Source: Hyphomonadaceae bacterium
GTDB lineage: Bacteria > Pseudomonadota > Alphaproteobacteria > Caulobacterales > Hyphomonadaceae
Length of the DNA stretch: 64,000 nucleotides
Reading direction: 5' to 3'
Assembly: GCA_016714495.1 (NCBI GenBank)
Contig: JADKDU010000002.1
Coordinates: 372,001-436,000, forward strand
Under the pieces are notes generated by a model. The model did not search any database and was not told where the DNA came from. It saw only the letters and a list, made by a program, of their open reading frames with translations. Made by a program: the position numbers and the translations under genes. Position 1 is the first letter of the stretch, and the number at the start of each line of letters is the position of its first letter. Shown piece after piece: positions 35,126-43,571 of the stretch.

Positions 35126-35902
35126 TCAGATCTCTTCGTCCAGCAGTGGGCGCCAGTTTTCGCCATCGAAGACTTCCAGCGGCTGGAAATCAGCCTTGTA
35201 GCCCATCTTGTCCGAGCCACGCACCCAATAGCCGAGATATACGTAGGGCAGGCCAAGCTCGCTCGCGAGGCGGATATGATCGAGCACCATGAACGACCCG
35301 ACGCTCCGGCCCGACAGCTCCGGCCGGAAGAACGAATAGACCATCGACAGGCCATCGCGCAGCACGTCGGTCAGCGCCGCCGCCTGCAGAACGCCGTCAT
35401 CGACGGGGCCCGGCTCGATGCGGTTGCGATACTCGAATACCACGGTGCGAACCGGGCTGGCGTCAACCATCCCGGCATAGTCGCGGATTTCCATCTCGGT
35501 CATGCCGCCGCCCGGGTGACGGTCGTTGAGATACTTTTTCAGCAGCCTGAACTGCTCGCGCGTCGCCCGCGCATTCACCGGCTCGCGCTCGAGCATCGCG
35601 TTGCGGGCGAGCACGCGCTTCCAGCGCTTCGACATCTTGAACGCCGACACGTCAATCCGCACCGACCGACACGCGCCGCACGCTTTGCACGCCGGGCGAT
35701 AGGCGATCGTTTGCGACCGGCGGAAACCCGAACGCGTCAGGCTGTCATTGAGATTGACCGCGCCATCCACAGCGAGGTTGGCGAACACCTTCCGCTCCAT
35801 CTTGCCCGGCAGGTACGGGCAGGGTTGCGGAGAGGTAAGATAGAACTTCATCTTCCGGACGAAGTCCGGCGGGATGATTTCCTTGGTGTCTGCTTCCTTC
35901 AT
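35126..35902 (-). CDS. bpt: Aspartate/glutamate leucyltransferase (Bpt)
   Basis: This 258-residue protein has the bacterial arginyltransferase-homologue signature. The N-terminal CPYLPGKMERKVF is followed by the cysteine cluster CKACGACRSVRI near residues 72-83. The C-terminal acyltransferase block contains VYSFFRPELSGRSVGSFMVLD and LPYVYLGYWVRGS. Bpt attaches leucine from Leu-tRNA to proteins with N-terminal Asp or Glu, feeding the ClpS-ClpAP N-degron pathway in the cytoplasm. The first ATG (MKEADTKEI) is used; a second in-frame Met lies at residue 18. It is a single gene ending in a hairpin, with motB upstream on the same strand. Confidence 0.93.
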   Translation of the reverse strand: MKEADTKEIIPPDFVRKMKFYLTSPQPCPYLPGKMERKVFANLAVDGAVNLNDSLTRSGFRRSQTIAYRPACKACGACRSVRIDVSAFKMSKRWKRVLARNAMLEREPVNARATREQFRLLKKYLNDRHPGGGMTEMEIRDYAGMVDASPVRTVVFEYRNRIEPGPVDDGVLQAAALTDVLRDGLSMVYSFFRPELSGRSVGSFMVLDHIRLASELGLPYVYLGYWVRGSDKMGYKADFQPLEVFDGENWRPLLDEEI

Positions 35903-36011
35903 GTCGAATCGACTGTAACCGCCGCCGGGGCGGATGCGCCACAGGAAAAACGCCCCAACTGCTTTGGATCACCTCCTGCGGCGCCTATGACGCGGATGGA
36001 GGGATGGCCGC

Positions 36012-36914
36012 TCAGGGCTCATAATCCGATGGCATAACCGGGGCTTCCGGCATCAGGGTGATGCTTATCCGCCGGTTGGCTGGCAGGTCAGGGTCGTCGG
36101 GATAAAGCGGTTCCCGGTCGCCTTTGCCCGCCACCTGGAAGATTCGGTCGCTCTCGACGCCTGCTTTTTCGAGGATCCGCCGCGAGGCATTGGCCCGGTC
36201 GGCGGAGAGATCCCAGTTCGAATATCCCGAACGGGACGGCGCGCTGGTGTCGGTATGGCCGGAAATGCTGATCCGGTTAGGCAGCTGTTGGATCACCTTG
36301 GCGACCGTGTCGAGCAGGTGCTGCGTCCGGGGCAAAGGGTCAGGCGAGGAGCCGGCAAACATCGCCCGGCCTTCCTGATCGACCAGCTGTATGTTCAGCC
36401 CGTCATCATTCTGCTCGATGATGATGTTCTTCGACAGCTCGGCATAATCCGGCAGATCCTGCAGCGCCTGACGCAATGAAGCCTCCGCGCTGGCGAACTT
36501 GGCCGTCTCGCGCTTCGACATGGCCTGCGCAAGGGCGGACTCGCTTGGCACGCCTGCCTGCGTCTCGCCTTCGTCCGCAGAACCGCCGGATTTGGTGCGC
36601 TGGTTCTCTGCCGAAAGTTCTTCGTCGATCTGCCTGTTGGATCCGGACGCGCGCGCCCCATCTTCCTGGAAGGCGGTGCCCCCGAGCAGGCCATCGGACC
36701 CCTGCGTCGAGCGCGACACGCTGGCGGGCGCGAAATAGTCCGCAATGCCGCGTTTCTGTTCCGGAGAGGTCGTGTTGATCAGCCACATGAGCAGGAAGAA
36801 AGCCATCATGGCGGTCACAAAGTCAGCGTAGGCCACTTTCCAGGCGCCGCCATGGTGGCCGCCGCCAATGACCTTCTTCACTTTCTTGATGACGACTGGC
36901 TTATTGCCACTCAT
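36012..36914 (-). CDS. motB: Flagellar motor stator protein MotB
   Basis: This 300-residue stator subunit has a short basic N-terminus, then one helix (YADFVTAMMAFFLLMWL) with the proton-carrying Asp31, a plug/linker region, and a C-terminal OmpA-like peptidoglycan-binding domain (ISISGHTDTSAPSR, then LSADRANASRRIL). MotA-MotB couples proton flow to rotor torque and anchors to the cell wall. No motA is adjacent in this window. The upstream region contains CCCGG-GTTAAC-GGCCGGG; whether this is a cell-cycle regulator site (CtrA sites contain TTAA) is uncertain. It shows that the organism is, or was, flagellated. Confidence 0.95.
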   Translation of the reverse strand: MSGNKPVVIKKVKKVIGGGHHGGAWKVAYADFVTAMMAFFLLMWLINTTSPEQKRGIADYFAPASVSRSTQGSDGLLGGTAFQEDGARASGSNRQIDEELSAENQRTKSGGSADEGETQAGVPSESALAQAMSKRETAKFASAEASLRQALQDLPDYAELSKNIIIEQNDDGLNIQLVDQEGRAMFAGSSPDPLPRTQHLLDTVAKVIQQLPNRISISGHTDTSAPSRSGYSNWDLSADRANASRRILEKAGVESDRIFQVAGKGDREPLYPDDPDLPANRRISITLMPEAPVMPSDYEP

Positions 36915-36975
36915 TTCAATTGTATCCCGGCCGTTAACCCGGGCTTATACAAGAGGTTCAGTTAAAGCCCCGTGC

Positions 36976-37491
36976 ATGACCGACCCTGACACCCCCTCTC
37001 AATTCGACCCGAAAGCCTATCGAAGCGCGCTCGGCGGCTTCGGCACGGGCGTGGCCTTGGTGGCGGCGCACGATGCTGAAGGCCGCGCCCACGGCCTCAT
37101 CATCAATTCGCTGACATCCGTCTCGCTCCACCCGCCCATCATGCTCTGGTGCCTGGCCAATTCCAGCAATGCCTTTGGCGTGTTCACCAGCTGCGAGGCC
37201 TTCTCCCTGAACATCCTCCGTTCGGACGATCATGATGTCGCCCACCGCTTCTCCCGCCGTGGCGACCGGATCATCCCGGCCGAACAGGTCTGCACGATGG
37301 AAACCGGCGCCCCGGTGCTGACGGCCGCTGTGGCCAGCCTCGACTGCCGCATGCGCCTGCGCCAGCCCATGGGCGACCACGAGGTCATCTATGGCGATGT
37401 CATCACCTACCGCGCCGACCCCGGCGTTGACGCCCTAGGCTTTTTCCGCGGTCGCTTCGTGACGCTGACATCGGGCGACCCCGAAAGCTGA
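36976..37491 (+). CDS. Flavin reductase-domain protein
   Basis: This 171-residue protein has the FMN-binding split-barrel of flavin reductases: YRSALGGFGTGVALVAAHD at the start, then GLIINSLTSVSLHPPIMLWCLAN, FSLNILRSD, and a late HEVIYGDVI with GFFRGRF. Such enzymes reduce FMN/FAD with NAD(P)H, often to supply a monooxygenase; no partner oxygenase is adjacent. The ATG at 36976 gives the family-typical N-terminus; a longer frame upstream would overlap the motB promoter. The gene is followed by a strong inverted repeat at 37501. Confidence 0.87.
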   Translation: MTDPDTPSQFDPKAYRSALGGFGTGVALVAAHDAEGRAHGLIINSLTSVSLHPPIMLWCLANSSNAFGVFTSCEAFSLNILRSDDHDVAHRFSRRGDRIIPAEQVCTMETGAPVLTAAVASLDCRMRLRQPMGDHEVIYGDVITYRADPGVDALGFFRGRFVTLTSGDPES

Positions 37492-37500
37492 ACGCTCACG

Positions 37501-37546
37501 CCCTCATTCTGAGGAGACGCCGCTCGGCGGCTCTTCAGAATGAGGG
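37501..37546. repeat. Long inverted repeat (RSE-like hairpin) after the flavin reductase gene
   Basis: CCCTCATTCTGA (37501-37512) pairs perfectly with TCAGAATGAGGG (37535-37546), 12 pairs, with an inner GCCG/CGGC stem. This CCTCATTCTGA...-type palindrome resembles a widespread alphaproteobacterial intergenic element. Placed 10 bases after the stop, it may also end the flavin reductase transcript. Confidence 0.75.
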
Positions 37547-37610
37547 CTACTCTGCCGGATGCGGTTTAGCCCTATCCCGAGGAGGCCGAAGACCGTCTCG
37601 CAGGACGAGG

Positions 37611-37746
37611 GCGTGCTCGCCGAACGCAGGGAGCGCGCGATCACTGGCTCCCAATTCAGAGGATGGCGAAAAACCTTCGCCGGCAGTTTCAAAGACCTGC
37701 GCGCAAACCCTGTAGGACAGCGCCCGCCAGATTCCACCGGCGTCCG
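37611..37746. repeat. Dispersed intergenic repeat, copy B
   Basis: Partner of the copy at 34461-34595. The identical 20-base core is at 37656-37675, CTGTAGGACAGC is at 37710-37721, and the CCACCGG element is at 37734-37740. Spacing between the blocks is nearly the same in both copies (31 and 34 bases), so they are true homologues. Confidence 0.75.
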
Positions 37747-38240
37747 GCGCAAGGTTATGCCGCCCGCGTCCTGACGAGAGGGAGGTCCGAAGTCGACCCC
37801 TGCTTCCGATGTCGGGACGTCGGTCGCATGGCCGGCGGCGTCTTGGGAACTCGACAGCGTCCCATCAAGCAAGCCAATCACGACTGCGGGCGGGCGTATT
37901 CGACCCTTCCTGGTTGCGAGGCGAAACGAAGGCTGCAGGCATTGCCGGCGGATACAAGCGGAGGGTCGAGGGCTTTCTCGGCAAGGCCCTGACACGTTGC
38001 ACGGTCACCACTTGCAATGGAGCTAAGGCCCCTGGGGCTTCCCCCGTGGCGCGTCGATCAGCAATCCAATCGCCACAGCGGGAATAAAACGGCCGATCGG
38101 GGCGCGTGATGACGCGTATCTCCCAGCAATGCGGAACAGGCCTACCCACGGCGCTGACCCAAGCGCCCCGCTCCATCGTTCGGGGGAGACGACATCGTCC
38201 CGCAGGGCAAGCGCGCCCCTGCGAACAATAGCGTGCGACC

Positions 38241-38285
38241 TTGACGTATTCTCGACCTTCTATTATTTAACCGACGGGTTGATAA
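38241..38285 (+). promoter_or_regulatory. Promoter and palindromic operator of the ArsR-SRPBCC operon
   Basis: TTGACG (38241-38246) and TATTTA (38264-38269), 17 bases apart, form a plausible -35/-10 pair. Overlapping the -10 is an imperfect palindrome from 38263 to 38285 built on TTAACC and GGGTTGATAA, a typical size and position for an ArsR-family operator. The ATG of the regulator follows about 19 bases later. Repression by the encoded ArsR domain is the natural reading. Confidence 0.6.
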
Positions 38286-38303
38286 CCAATGAGTTGAATA
38301 CAA

Positions 38304-39176
38304 ATGACTGCGGACCGCCTATCGACAACTCTCTCCGCCCTCGCCGATCCGACACGCCGCGGAATCCTCGCACGCCTCGCAACCGGCGACGCGACCGTGA
38401 GCGAACTCGCCGAGCCCTACGACATGAGCCTCGCCGCTGTGTCGAAACACCTGAAGGTGCTCGAAAGCGCAGGCCTCGTCTCGCGGGGCAGGGAAGCACA
38501 ATGGCGACCCGTGCATCTCGAAGCCGCCCCCCTGCAGGCCGTCACCGAATGGCTCGAAGGCTACCGCCGCTTCTGGGGGCGCAGCCTCGACAGCCTCGCC
38601 GATTACCTCAAGAGGATGGATGCGCCGCGCGCACCCGCAAAATCGAAACAAGCGTCACAAGTGAATCGCAAGCCACGCAGAAAGCCTGAGCCCTTGAGCA
38701 AGATAACGGTCGACACCAGTTCTGCGGATGAAGCGACAATCGTCATGTCGCGAATGTTTGACGCCCCGATTGAAAAGGTCTGGGAGTGTTTCACGAAGGC
38801 CGAACACGTGAAGCACTGGTTCGGCGGCAAGGGCTTCTCCGCGCCAGTCTGCGAGATGGATGTCCGCGTCGGCGGCATCTGGAAGCACGTCATGCGCACG
38901 CCCGAGGGGACGGACTATCCGCTCGAATACGTCTATATCGAAGTAAAGAAGCCGACGCGCCTCGTCTGGCAACCGACCAATCACGGCAAGAGCAGCGACG
39001 GTCCGCCGACCAACCGCACCGAAGTCACACTGGAAGACCATGGCGACCGGACGAAATGGAGCATGGTCGCAATCTTCGCCTCGATGGAAGGGCGTGAGAT
39101 GGCCATTCGCATGGGCTACACCAACACGCTCGCCCAAGGCTGCGAGAAGTTCAACGATCTGGTGAAGACATTCTAG
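38304..39176 (+). CDS. ArsR-family regulator fused to an SRPBCC (AHSA1-like) domain
   Basis: This 290-residue protein has two parts. Residues 1-105 are a winged-helix ArsR regulator (ALADPTRRGILARLATGDATVSELA, then MSLAAVSKHLKVLESAGLV). After a basic linker, residues 140-290 form an SRPBCC/AHSA1 domain (RMFDAPIEKVWECFTKAEHVKHWFGG). These usually occur as two adjacent overlapping genes. Here they read as one continuous frame, so either a true fusion or a frame-joining event exists. The ArsR half has no metal-binding cysteines. Upstream is a clear promoter/operator; downstream, 14 bases later, is a dihydrofolate-reductase-like gene, a common companion of this pair. Confidence 0.85.
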   Translation: MTADRLSTTLSALADPTRRGILARLATGDATVSELAEPYDMSLAAVSKHLKVLESAGLVSRGREAQWRPVHLEAAPLQAVTEWLEGYRRFWGRSLDSLADYLKRMDAPRAPAKSKQASQVNRKPRRKPEPLSKITVDTSSADEATIVMSRMFDAPIEKVWECFTKAEHVKHWFGGKGFSAPVCEMDVRVGGIWKHVMRTPEGTDYPLEYVYIEVKKPTRLVWQPTNHGKSSDGPPTNRTEVTLEDHGDRTKWSMVAIFASMEGREMAIRMGYTNTLAQGCEKFNDLVKTF

Positions 39177-39190
39177 CGCGGCGACATGTG

Positions 39191-39748
39191 ATGGCTGGCC
39201 TGTCCTCCTTCATCTCCCTCAGCATCGACGGTTGCTACGCCGATGCGAATGGCGAGATGAGCTGGGCGCACAACCAGGATCCCGAGCAGGCCGAATTCAC
39301 GCGCGGCAACGCGCAGGGCGGCGCGCGCCTTCTCTTCGGACGCACGACCTATGACATGATGGCGTCTTTCTGGCCCAAGCCCGCTGCCGCCCAGATGATG
39401 CATGATGTCGCGAAAGCCATGAACGAGGCGCCTAAGCTCGTTTTTTCGCGCACGCTGACGTCCGCCGACTGGCAGAACACGACGGTGAAATCTGATCTTA
39501 TTCACGAGGTAAAAAAGCTGAAAGCCGACGGTGGAACCGACATCGCAATACTCGGCTCCGGCAGCATTGTCGCCCAGCTGATCGACGTCGGCCTGCTCGA
39601 TGAACTTCAGGTGATGCTAGTCCCCATCAGCCTCGGCGGCGGAAAGCGCCTGTTCGACCGCGTTCGCCGCCGCATTGGCTGGAAAGCCATTGAGACCCGC
39701 AGCTTCAAGGCCACTGGCAATACCTTCATCCGCTATCAGCCGACGTGA
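39191..39748 (+). CDS. Dihydrofolate reductase-family (RibD C-terminal-like) protein
   Basis: This 185-residue protein resembles the RibD C-terminal/dihydrofolate-reductase-like fold: MAGLSSFISLSIDGCYAD at the start, ARLLFGRTTYDMMASFWP, KLVFSRTLTSADWQNTTV, the nucleotide-binding DIAILGSGSIVAQLI and a final DELQVMLVPISLGGGKRLF. Members are NADPH-dependent reductases of unknown substrate. ATG 39191 is preferred over a GTG one codon earlier. It is co-directional with and close to the ArsR-SRPBCC gene and is probably repressed with it. Confidence 0.83.
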   Translation: MAGLSSFISLSIDGCYADANGEMSWAHNQDPEQAEFTRGNAQGGARLLFGRTTYDMMASFWPKPAAAQMMHDVAKAMNEAPKLVFSRTLTSADWQNTTVKSDLIHEVKKLKADGGTDIAILGSGSIVAQLIDVGLLDELQVMLVPISLGGGKRLFDRVRRRIGWKAIETRSFKATGNTFIRYQPT

Positions 39749-39801
39749 CAATGTCGGGCGTCGTCACTATGTCTCGGCTCACCTGAATCGGGACGTACAC
39801 A

Positions 39802-40665
39802 ATGGCGACATGCGCATTCTTGGGCCTTGGCGTGATGGGCGGCCCCATGGCCCGGCATCTCTCGCAGAAGGGCCACGACGTCACCGTCTGGAACCGCACC
39901 GCAGCGAAAGCTGCGGCTTGGGTAAACACGCTCGGCAAGGGCAAGGCCGCCGCTAGCGCTCGCGAAGCCGTCCAGAATGCCGATTTCGTCTTCATGTGCC
40001 TGGGCGACGATCCCGACGTTGAGGCTGTCTGCTCCGATATCGACTCCGACCTGAAGCGCGGATCGATCCTGATCGATCACACCACCGGCTCCGCCGCTCT
40101 CGCCCGCAAGCTCTACGAGCAGCGTCGCGCGCGCGCCGGCCAGTTTCTCGATGCTCCTGTCTCCGGCGGACAAGCCGGGGCAGAGAACGGCCAGCTCACC
40201 GTCATGGTCGGGGGCGATCCCGAAGCCTTCGCGCTGGCAGAACCTGTGATGCGCGCCTACTCGAAACAGATCACGCTCATCGGCCCTACCGGGCAGGGCC
40301 AGCTAGCCAAGTCAGTGAACCAGATCTGCATCGCCGGCGTGGTGCAAGGCGTCGCCGAAGGGCTTCACTTCGCGCGCGCCAACGGGCTCGACGAAGCAAA
40401 AGTGATCGAAGCCATCTCCGCCGGGGCCGCGCAGAGCTGGCAGATGCAGAACCGCTGGAAGAGCATGGTGGACGGCAAGTTCGATTTCGGCTTCGCGGTC
40501 GACTGGATGCGCAAGGACCTTCGCATCGCCCTGGACGCGGCGCGCAAGGCCGGCGCCTCCACTCCGCTCACCGCGCTCGTCGATCAGTTCTACGCCGACA
40601 TCCAAGCGGAAGGTCACGGCCGTTGGGACACGTCGAGCCTGATTTCGCGCCTCAACAGGAAGTAA
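39802..40665 (+). CDS. NAD(P)-dependent beta-hydroxyacid dehydrogenase (HIBADH family)
   Basis: This 287-residue enzyme has the 3-hydroxyisobutyrate-dehydrogenase architecture: Rossmann motif FLGLGVMGGPMARHL, substrate loop FLDAPVSGGQAGAENG near residues 114-129, and catalytic lysine in GQLAKSVNQ near 171. The family oxidises small beta-hydroxy acids or reduces semialdehydes, such as tartronate or succinate semialdehyde. The exact substrate is not determined by these motifs. It is followed three bases later by arfB. Confidence 0.88.
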   Translation: MATCAFLGLGVMGGPMARHLSQKGHDVTVWNRTAAKAAAWVNTLGKGKAAASAREAVQNADFVFMCLGDDPDVEAVCSDIDSDLKRGSILIDHTTGSAALARKLYEQRRARAGQFLDAPVSGGQAGAENGQLTVMVGGDPEAFALAEPVMRAYSKQITLIGPTGQGQLAKSVNQICIAGVVQGVAEGLHFARANGLDEAKVIEAISAGAAQSWQMQNRWKSMVDGKFDFGFAVDWMRKDLRIALDAARKAGASTPLTALVDQFYADIQAEGHGRWDTSSLISRLNRK

Positions 40666-40668
40666 CCG

Positions 40669-41079
40669 GTGCCTGTCTTCCTGCACAATTTCGAACACGA
40701 GCTGGAAGAGAAGTTCGTCACCGCCGGCGGTCCGGGCGGGCAGAACGTCAACAAGGTCGCGACCGCCGTACAGATCCGCTGGAATGTCAAGAAGAGTCAC
40801 GCCTTCGACGACGAACAGAAATGGATGATCCGCCGCGCGCTTGCCAACCGTATCAATGAGGAGGGCGAACTCGTCCTCTTCATCCAGACCCACCGCTCCC
40901 AGGTCCGCAACCGGGAAGAAGGGCGGGAGCGGCTGGTCGAGCTGATCGAGAAGGCGCTGGTCAAGCCGAAGAAACGCCTCAAGACCAAGCCTAGCCGCGC
41001 CCAAAAGGAAAGGCGCCTCGAAGGCAAGGCGATACGCTCCACAATCAAACGCAATCGCACCCGGATCGATCACGACTGA
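40669..41079 (+). CDS. arfB: Alternative ribosome-rescue factor / peptidyl-tRNA hydrolase ArfB
   Basis: This 136-residue class-I release-factor-like protein has the catalytic GGQ at residues 23-25 in TAGGPGGQNVNKV and a lysine/arginine-rich C-terminal tail (KKRLKTKPSRAQKERR) that inserts in the empty mRNA channel. There is no stop-codon-recognition domain. ArfB frees ribosomes stalled on truncated mRNA. The start is GTG, three bases after the upstream stop. Confidence 0.94.
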   Translation: MPVFLHNFEHELEEKFVTAGGPGGQNVNKVATAVQIRWNVKKSHAFDDEQKWMIRRALANRINEEGELVLFIQTHRSQVRNREEGRERLVELIEKALVKPKKRLKTKPSRAQKERRLEGKAIRSTIKRNRTRIDHD

Positions 41080-41241
41080 GCCAGGGCAGACCCTGATCAT
41101 CTTCCGCGCACGTCCTGAAACACAACCAAGGGTTGCGGGAAGGTCGGGAGAGATCGGTGGCGGAAATTCCGACGACGAGACCGTATGTCCCGGATTTGGA
41201 AAGCGGAAAGGTTGCGGTTTTTCCTGCGTCATGCCGAGCTG

Positions 41242-41785
41242 ATGAACGGTCGCGTCGCCGGGGCCCGCCTTGCCCGGCGAGGGGATGCCGAGGCGCTAGC
41301 AGGCCTTCTAGCGCACGAACGCACCGGGCCGCGAATCTCCACCCTGCCTAACCTGATCAACTGCGAAACCATGACGGGGTTCATCGACGATCATCTGATG
41401 CATCGCTTGTCGCGATGGCATCCTATTCGTGCCGTCCAACACGGTCGGCGAGGCGACTGCCTATTTCGACGTCCAGCTATGGCCGCAATGGTCGATCGCC
41501 ATATTCGGCGGCGCCGTTAAGGCTGAGCGGCAGGGCCGCGGCTTTGGCGGTGCGTGCGGTCTGGCGGCACTGGCGTGGTGCTTCGACCAGCTCGCCGTCG
41601 CCCGCATCTGCGAGACCACGGCGCGTGATAATGATCGACCGATACGCCTGTTATCGCGCCTCGGCTTCGTCCAGATAGGCGAGGTCATCGCCGTGAAGCC
41701 GGACGGCGCCAGGCGCCCTTCGCTCTACTGGGAGCTGGAGCGCGAAGCCCGGGATGCGCTGCGTTCTGTCCGGCGTACTGGCTAA
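41242..41785 (+). pseudogene. GNAT acetyltransferase, frameshifted
   Basis: The first part (MNGRVAGARLARRGDAEALA to HLMHRLSR) is in one frame and the remainder (GILFVPSNTVGEATAYFD to the end) in the next, with the break near 41411-41415. The second part carries the acetyl-CoA loop region KAERQGRGFGGACGLAAL and RLLSRLGFVQIGEV, which mark a GNAT fold. Two missing bases (or one extra) would restore a single protein of about 180 residues. The start ATG at 41242 is assumed; an upstream in-frame ATG at 41185 is also possible. It may be a sequence error rather than a true pseudogene. Confidence 0.7.
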
Positions 41786-41873
41786 TGCGATCGTCGAAAG
41801 TGTGACGGTTCGGTTGCCGTGAATCTTAAACCGCACGGGGCATAATAGTAACAGTCAGCCATTCCGGGTCCCC

Positions 41874-43565
41874 ATGTCAGCTTCCGTTAACCAGCCGCCC
41901 GCCAAGGCCGCCGCTGCAGCCCATGTTAAGCCGCGTGAAACGGTCAAGAAGCGCGTGACGGCGCAGGTCCGCCGCGACATGCTCATTTTCACGGGCTTCA
42001 TCGCGGCAGGCTTCATTCTATCGGTGAACCTCGACGTGGTCGGCCCGCTCTATGCCGTGGGCGCCGAGTATCAGGATCTTGAGCTTTCGAAGCTGTTCGG
42101 CACGATCATCTTCACCTGCGCGGGCCTGACGCTCTATGTAATGACCCGTTACAGCTCCCACATCCGCGAGCTGCGCACGCGCCTTCAGACGGAGGAACGC
42201 GCCCGCCGCGTCGCCATGCATGATCCGCTAACCGGCCTGCCGAACCGGCGCCACTTGAAGGGCGTGCTCAACTGGCTGCTCAGCGGCAATGATGGCGCGC
42301 GCAAGCTTGGCGTCGTTATGCTCAACCTCGATCGTTTCAAGTCGTTCAACGATGCGAACGGTCGCGTGGTCGGCGATGAAGTGCTGCTGAACATCGGCAA
42401 GATCCTCAACCTGCGCGCCGGTGTGGACGGCTTTGTCGCGCGTCTCGAGACCGATGAATTCGTCGTGCTGTTGCCCGAGCAGGGCGAGGAAGAGCTGATG
42501 GATTGGCTCTCGGCCGTCCTGACCGCGATCGAAGTTCCCATGGTCGTTGGCAAATCAACCGTCAGTGTCAGCGCCACCGCCGGCGCGGCTATTGGCCTTG
42601 CGGATGGCCGCGACGCGGAAACGCTGCTCCATCGCGCCAGCCTCGCGCTACGCCGCGCGAAAGACACCAGCCGCGGCTGGTTCGCGTTCTTCAAGACCGG
42701 CATGGACGAGCTGGTGCGTCAGCGCGCCCTGTTCGAAAATGATCTCTGGAACGCCGTCCGCAGTGACGAGATCGCGCCGTACTACCAGCCTCTTGTCAGC
42801 CTCGAAGACGGCAAGGTGCGTGGCTACGAAATTCTCGCGCGCTGGGCCCATGGAACGCGGGGACCAATTCCGCCGGACCAGTTCATCCCCACGGCTGAGG
42901 CCAGTGGCGCAATTGGCGAGCTGACATTCAACCTCCTGCGCCGCGCCTGCCGCGAGGCGTCTGCCGCTGAAGGCGCCCCGCACCTGTCGCTCAACCTTTC
43001 GCCGGTTCAGCTTCACGATGAAGCGCTTGCGCAGAAGGTGCTGAAGATTCTCGACGAAGCGAATTTCCCACCGTCGCGCCTGGAGGTCGAGTTGACCGAA
43101 GCGGCTCTGGTATCGGACCTGGATGCGGCGCGCGATATCCTGCACGCCCTGCGCGACAAGGGCGTGCGCGTTGCGCTTGACAATTTTGGCGCTGGCCATG
43201 CCAGCCTGCTGCAGTTGCGGAAACTGCCGTTCGACAAGCTGAAGATCGATCGCTCCTTCGTGCGCCGCATGATCGAGGACAAGGAATCGGCGACGCTGGT
43301 TCGCACCATCATATCGCTGGCGAAGAACCTTGACTTGGTCGTTGTCGCGGAAGGCGTCGAGACGGCGGAGCAAGCGAAGGCCCTTGCCGCGCTGGGGTGC
43401 GACATGGGGCAGGGTTTCCACTTTGGCCGTGCGTCTCAGTCAATTGGACCGCGCAAGCCAGGCGCTGAGGCACGGCAGCGTAAATCCGCTGCGTCGCGTA
43501 CGCCGGATGTTGCCGAACAGCCGGCTGCGCAGCAACCCGAAGCGCTGACGCCGCTCGTCGACTGA
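41874..43565 (+). CDS. Membrane GGDEF-EAL domain protein with degenerate GGDEF
   Basis: This 563-residue protein has two N-terminal helices (about 36-55 and 74-92), a GGDEF domain (about 110-270) and an EAL domain (about 280-520), then a polar tail. The GGDEF signature reads RLETDEF instead of GGDEF, and the metal-binding DxD before FK is NLD, so cyclase activity is improbable. In the EAL domain the catalytic glutamate is kept (GYEILARW), as are SLNLSP, ELTE, the KLKIDR lysine and AEGVET. The DDFG motif is DNFG. It could be a weak phosphodiesterase or a c-di-GMP-binding sensor. It is a candidate regulator for the polysaccharide systems nearby. Confidence 0.9.
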   Translation: MSASVNQPPAKAAAAAHVKPRETVKKRVTAQVRRDMLIFTGFIAAGFILSVNLDVVGPLYAVGAEYQDLELSKLFGTIIFTCAGLTLYVMTRYSSHIRELRTRLQTEERARRVAMHDPLTGLPNRRHLKGVLNWLLSGNDGARKLGVVMLNLDRFKSFNDANGRVVGDEVLLNIGKILNLRAGVDGFVARLETDEFVVLLPEQGEEELMDWLSAVLTAIEVPMVVGKSTVSVSATAGAAIGLADGRDAETLLHRASLALRRAKDTSRGWFAFFKTGMDELVRQRALFENDLWNAVRSDEIAPYYQPLVSLEDGKVRGYEILARWAHGTRGPIPPDQFIPTAEASGAIGELTFNLLRRACREASAAEGAPHLSLNLSPVQLHDEALAQKVLKILDEANFPPSRLEVELTEAALVSDLDAARDILHALRDKGVRVALDNFGAGHASLLQLRKLPFDKLKIDRSFVRRMIEDKESATLVRTIISLAKNLDLVVVAEGVETAEQAKALAALGCDMGQGFHFGRASQSIGPRKPGAEARQRKSAASRTPDVAEQPAAQQPEALTPLVD

Positions 43566-43571
43566 ACGTCG

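Larger units (their letters stand above)
37492..38240. other. Gene-poor region with hairpin and dispersed repeat copy B
   Basis: About 750 bases with no supported gene. Long frames occur on the minus strand (about 37504-37995 and 37865-38176), but they run through the inverted repeat and the dispersed repeat and have no recognisable domain or ribosome-binding site. The listed repeats are the only structure seen. Confidence 0.5.

Noticed and set aside
37504..37995. Minus-strand gene with an FRHPLNWEPV-type motif
   Set aside because: It runs through an inverted repeat and the dispersed intergenic repeat. The shared peptide is explained by the DNA repeat.
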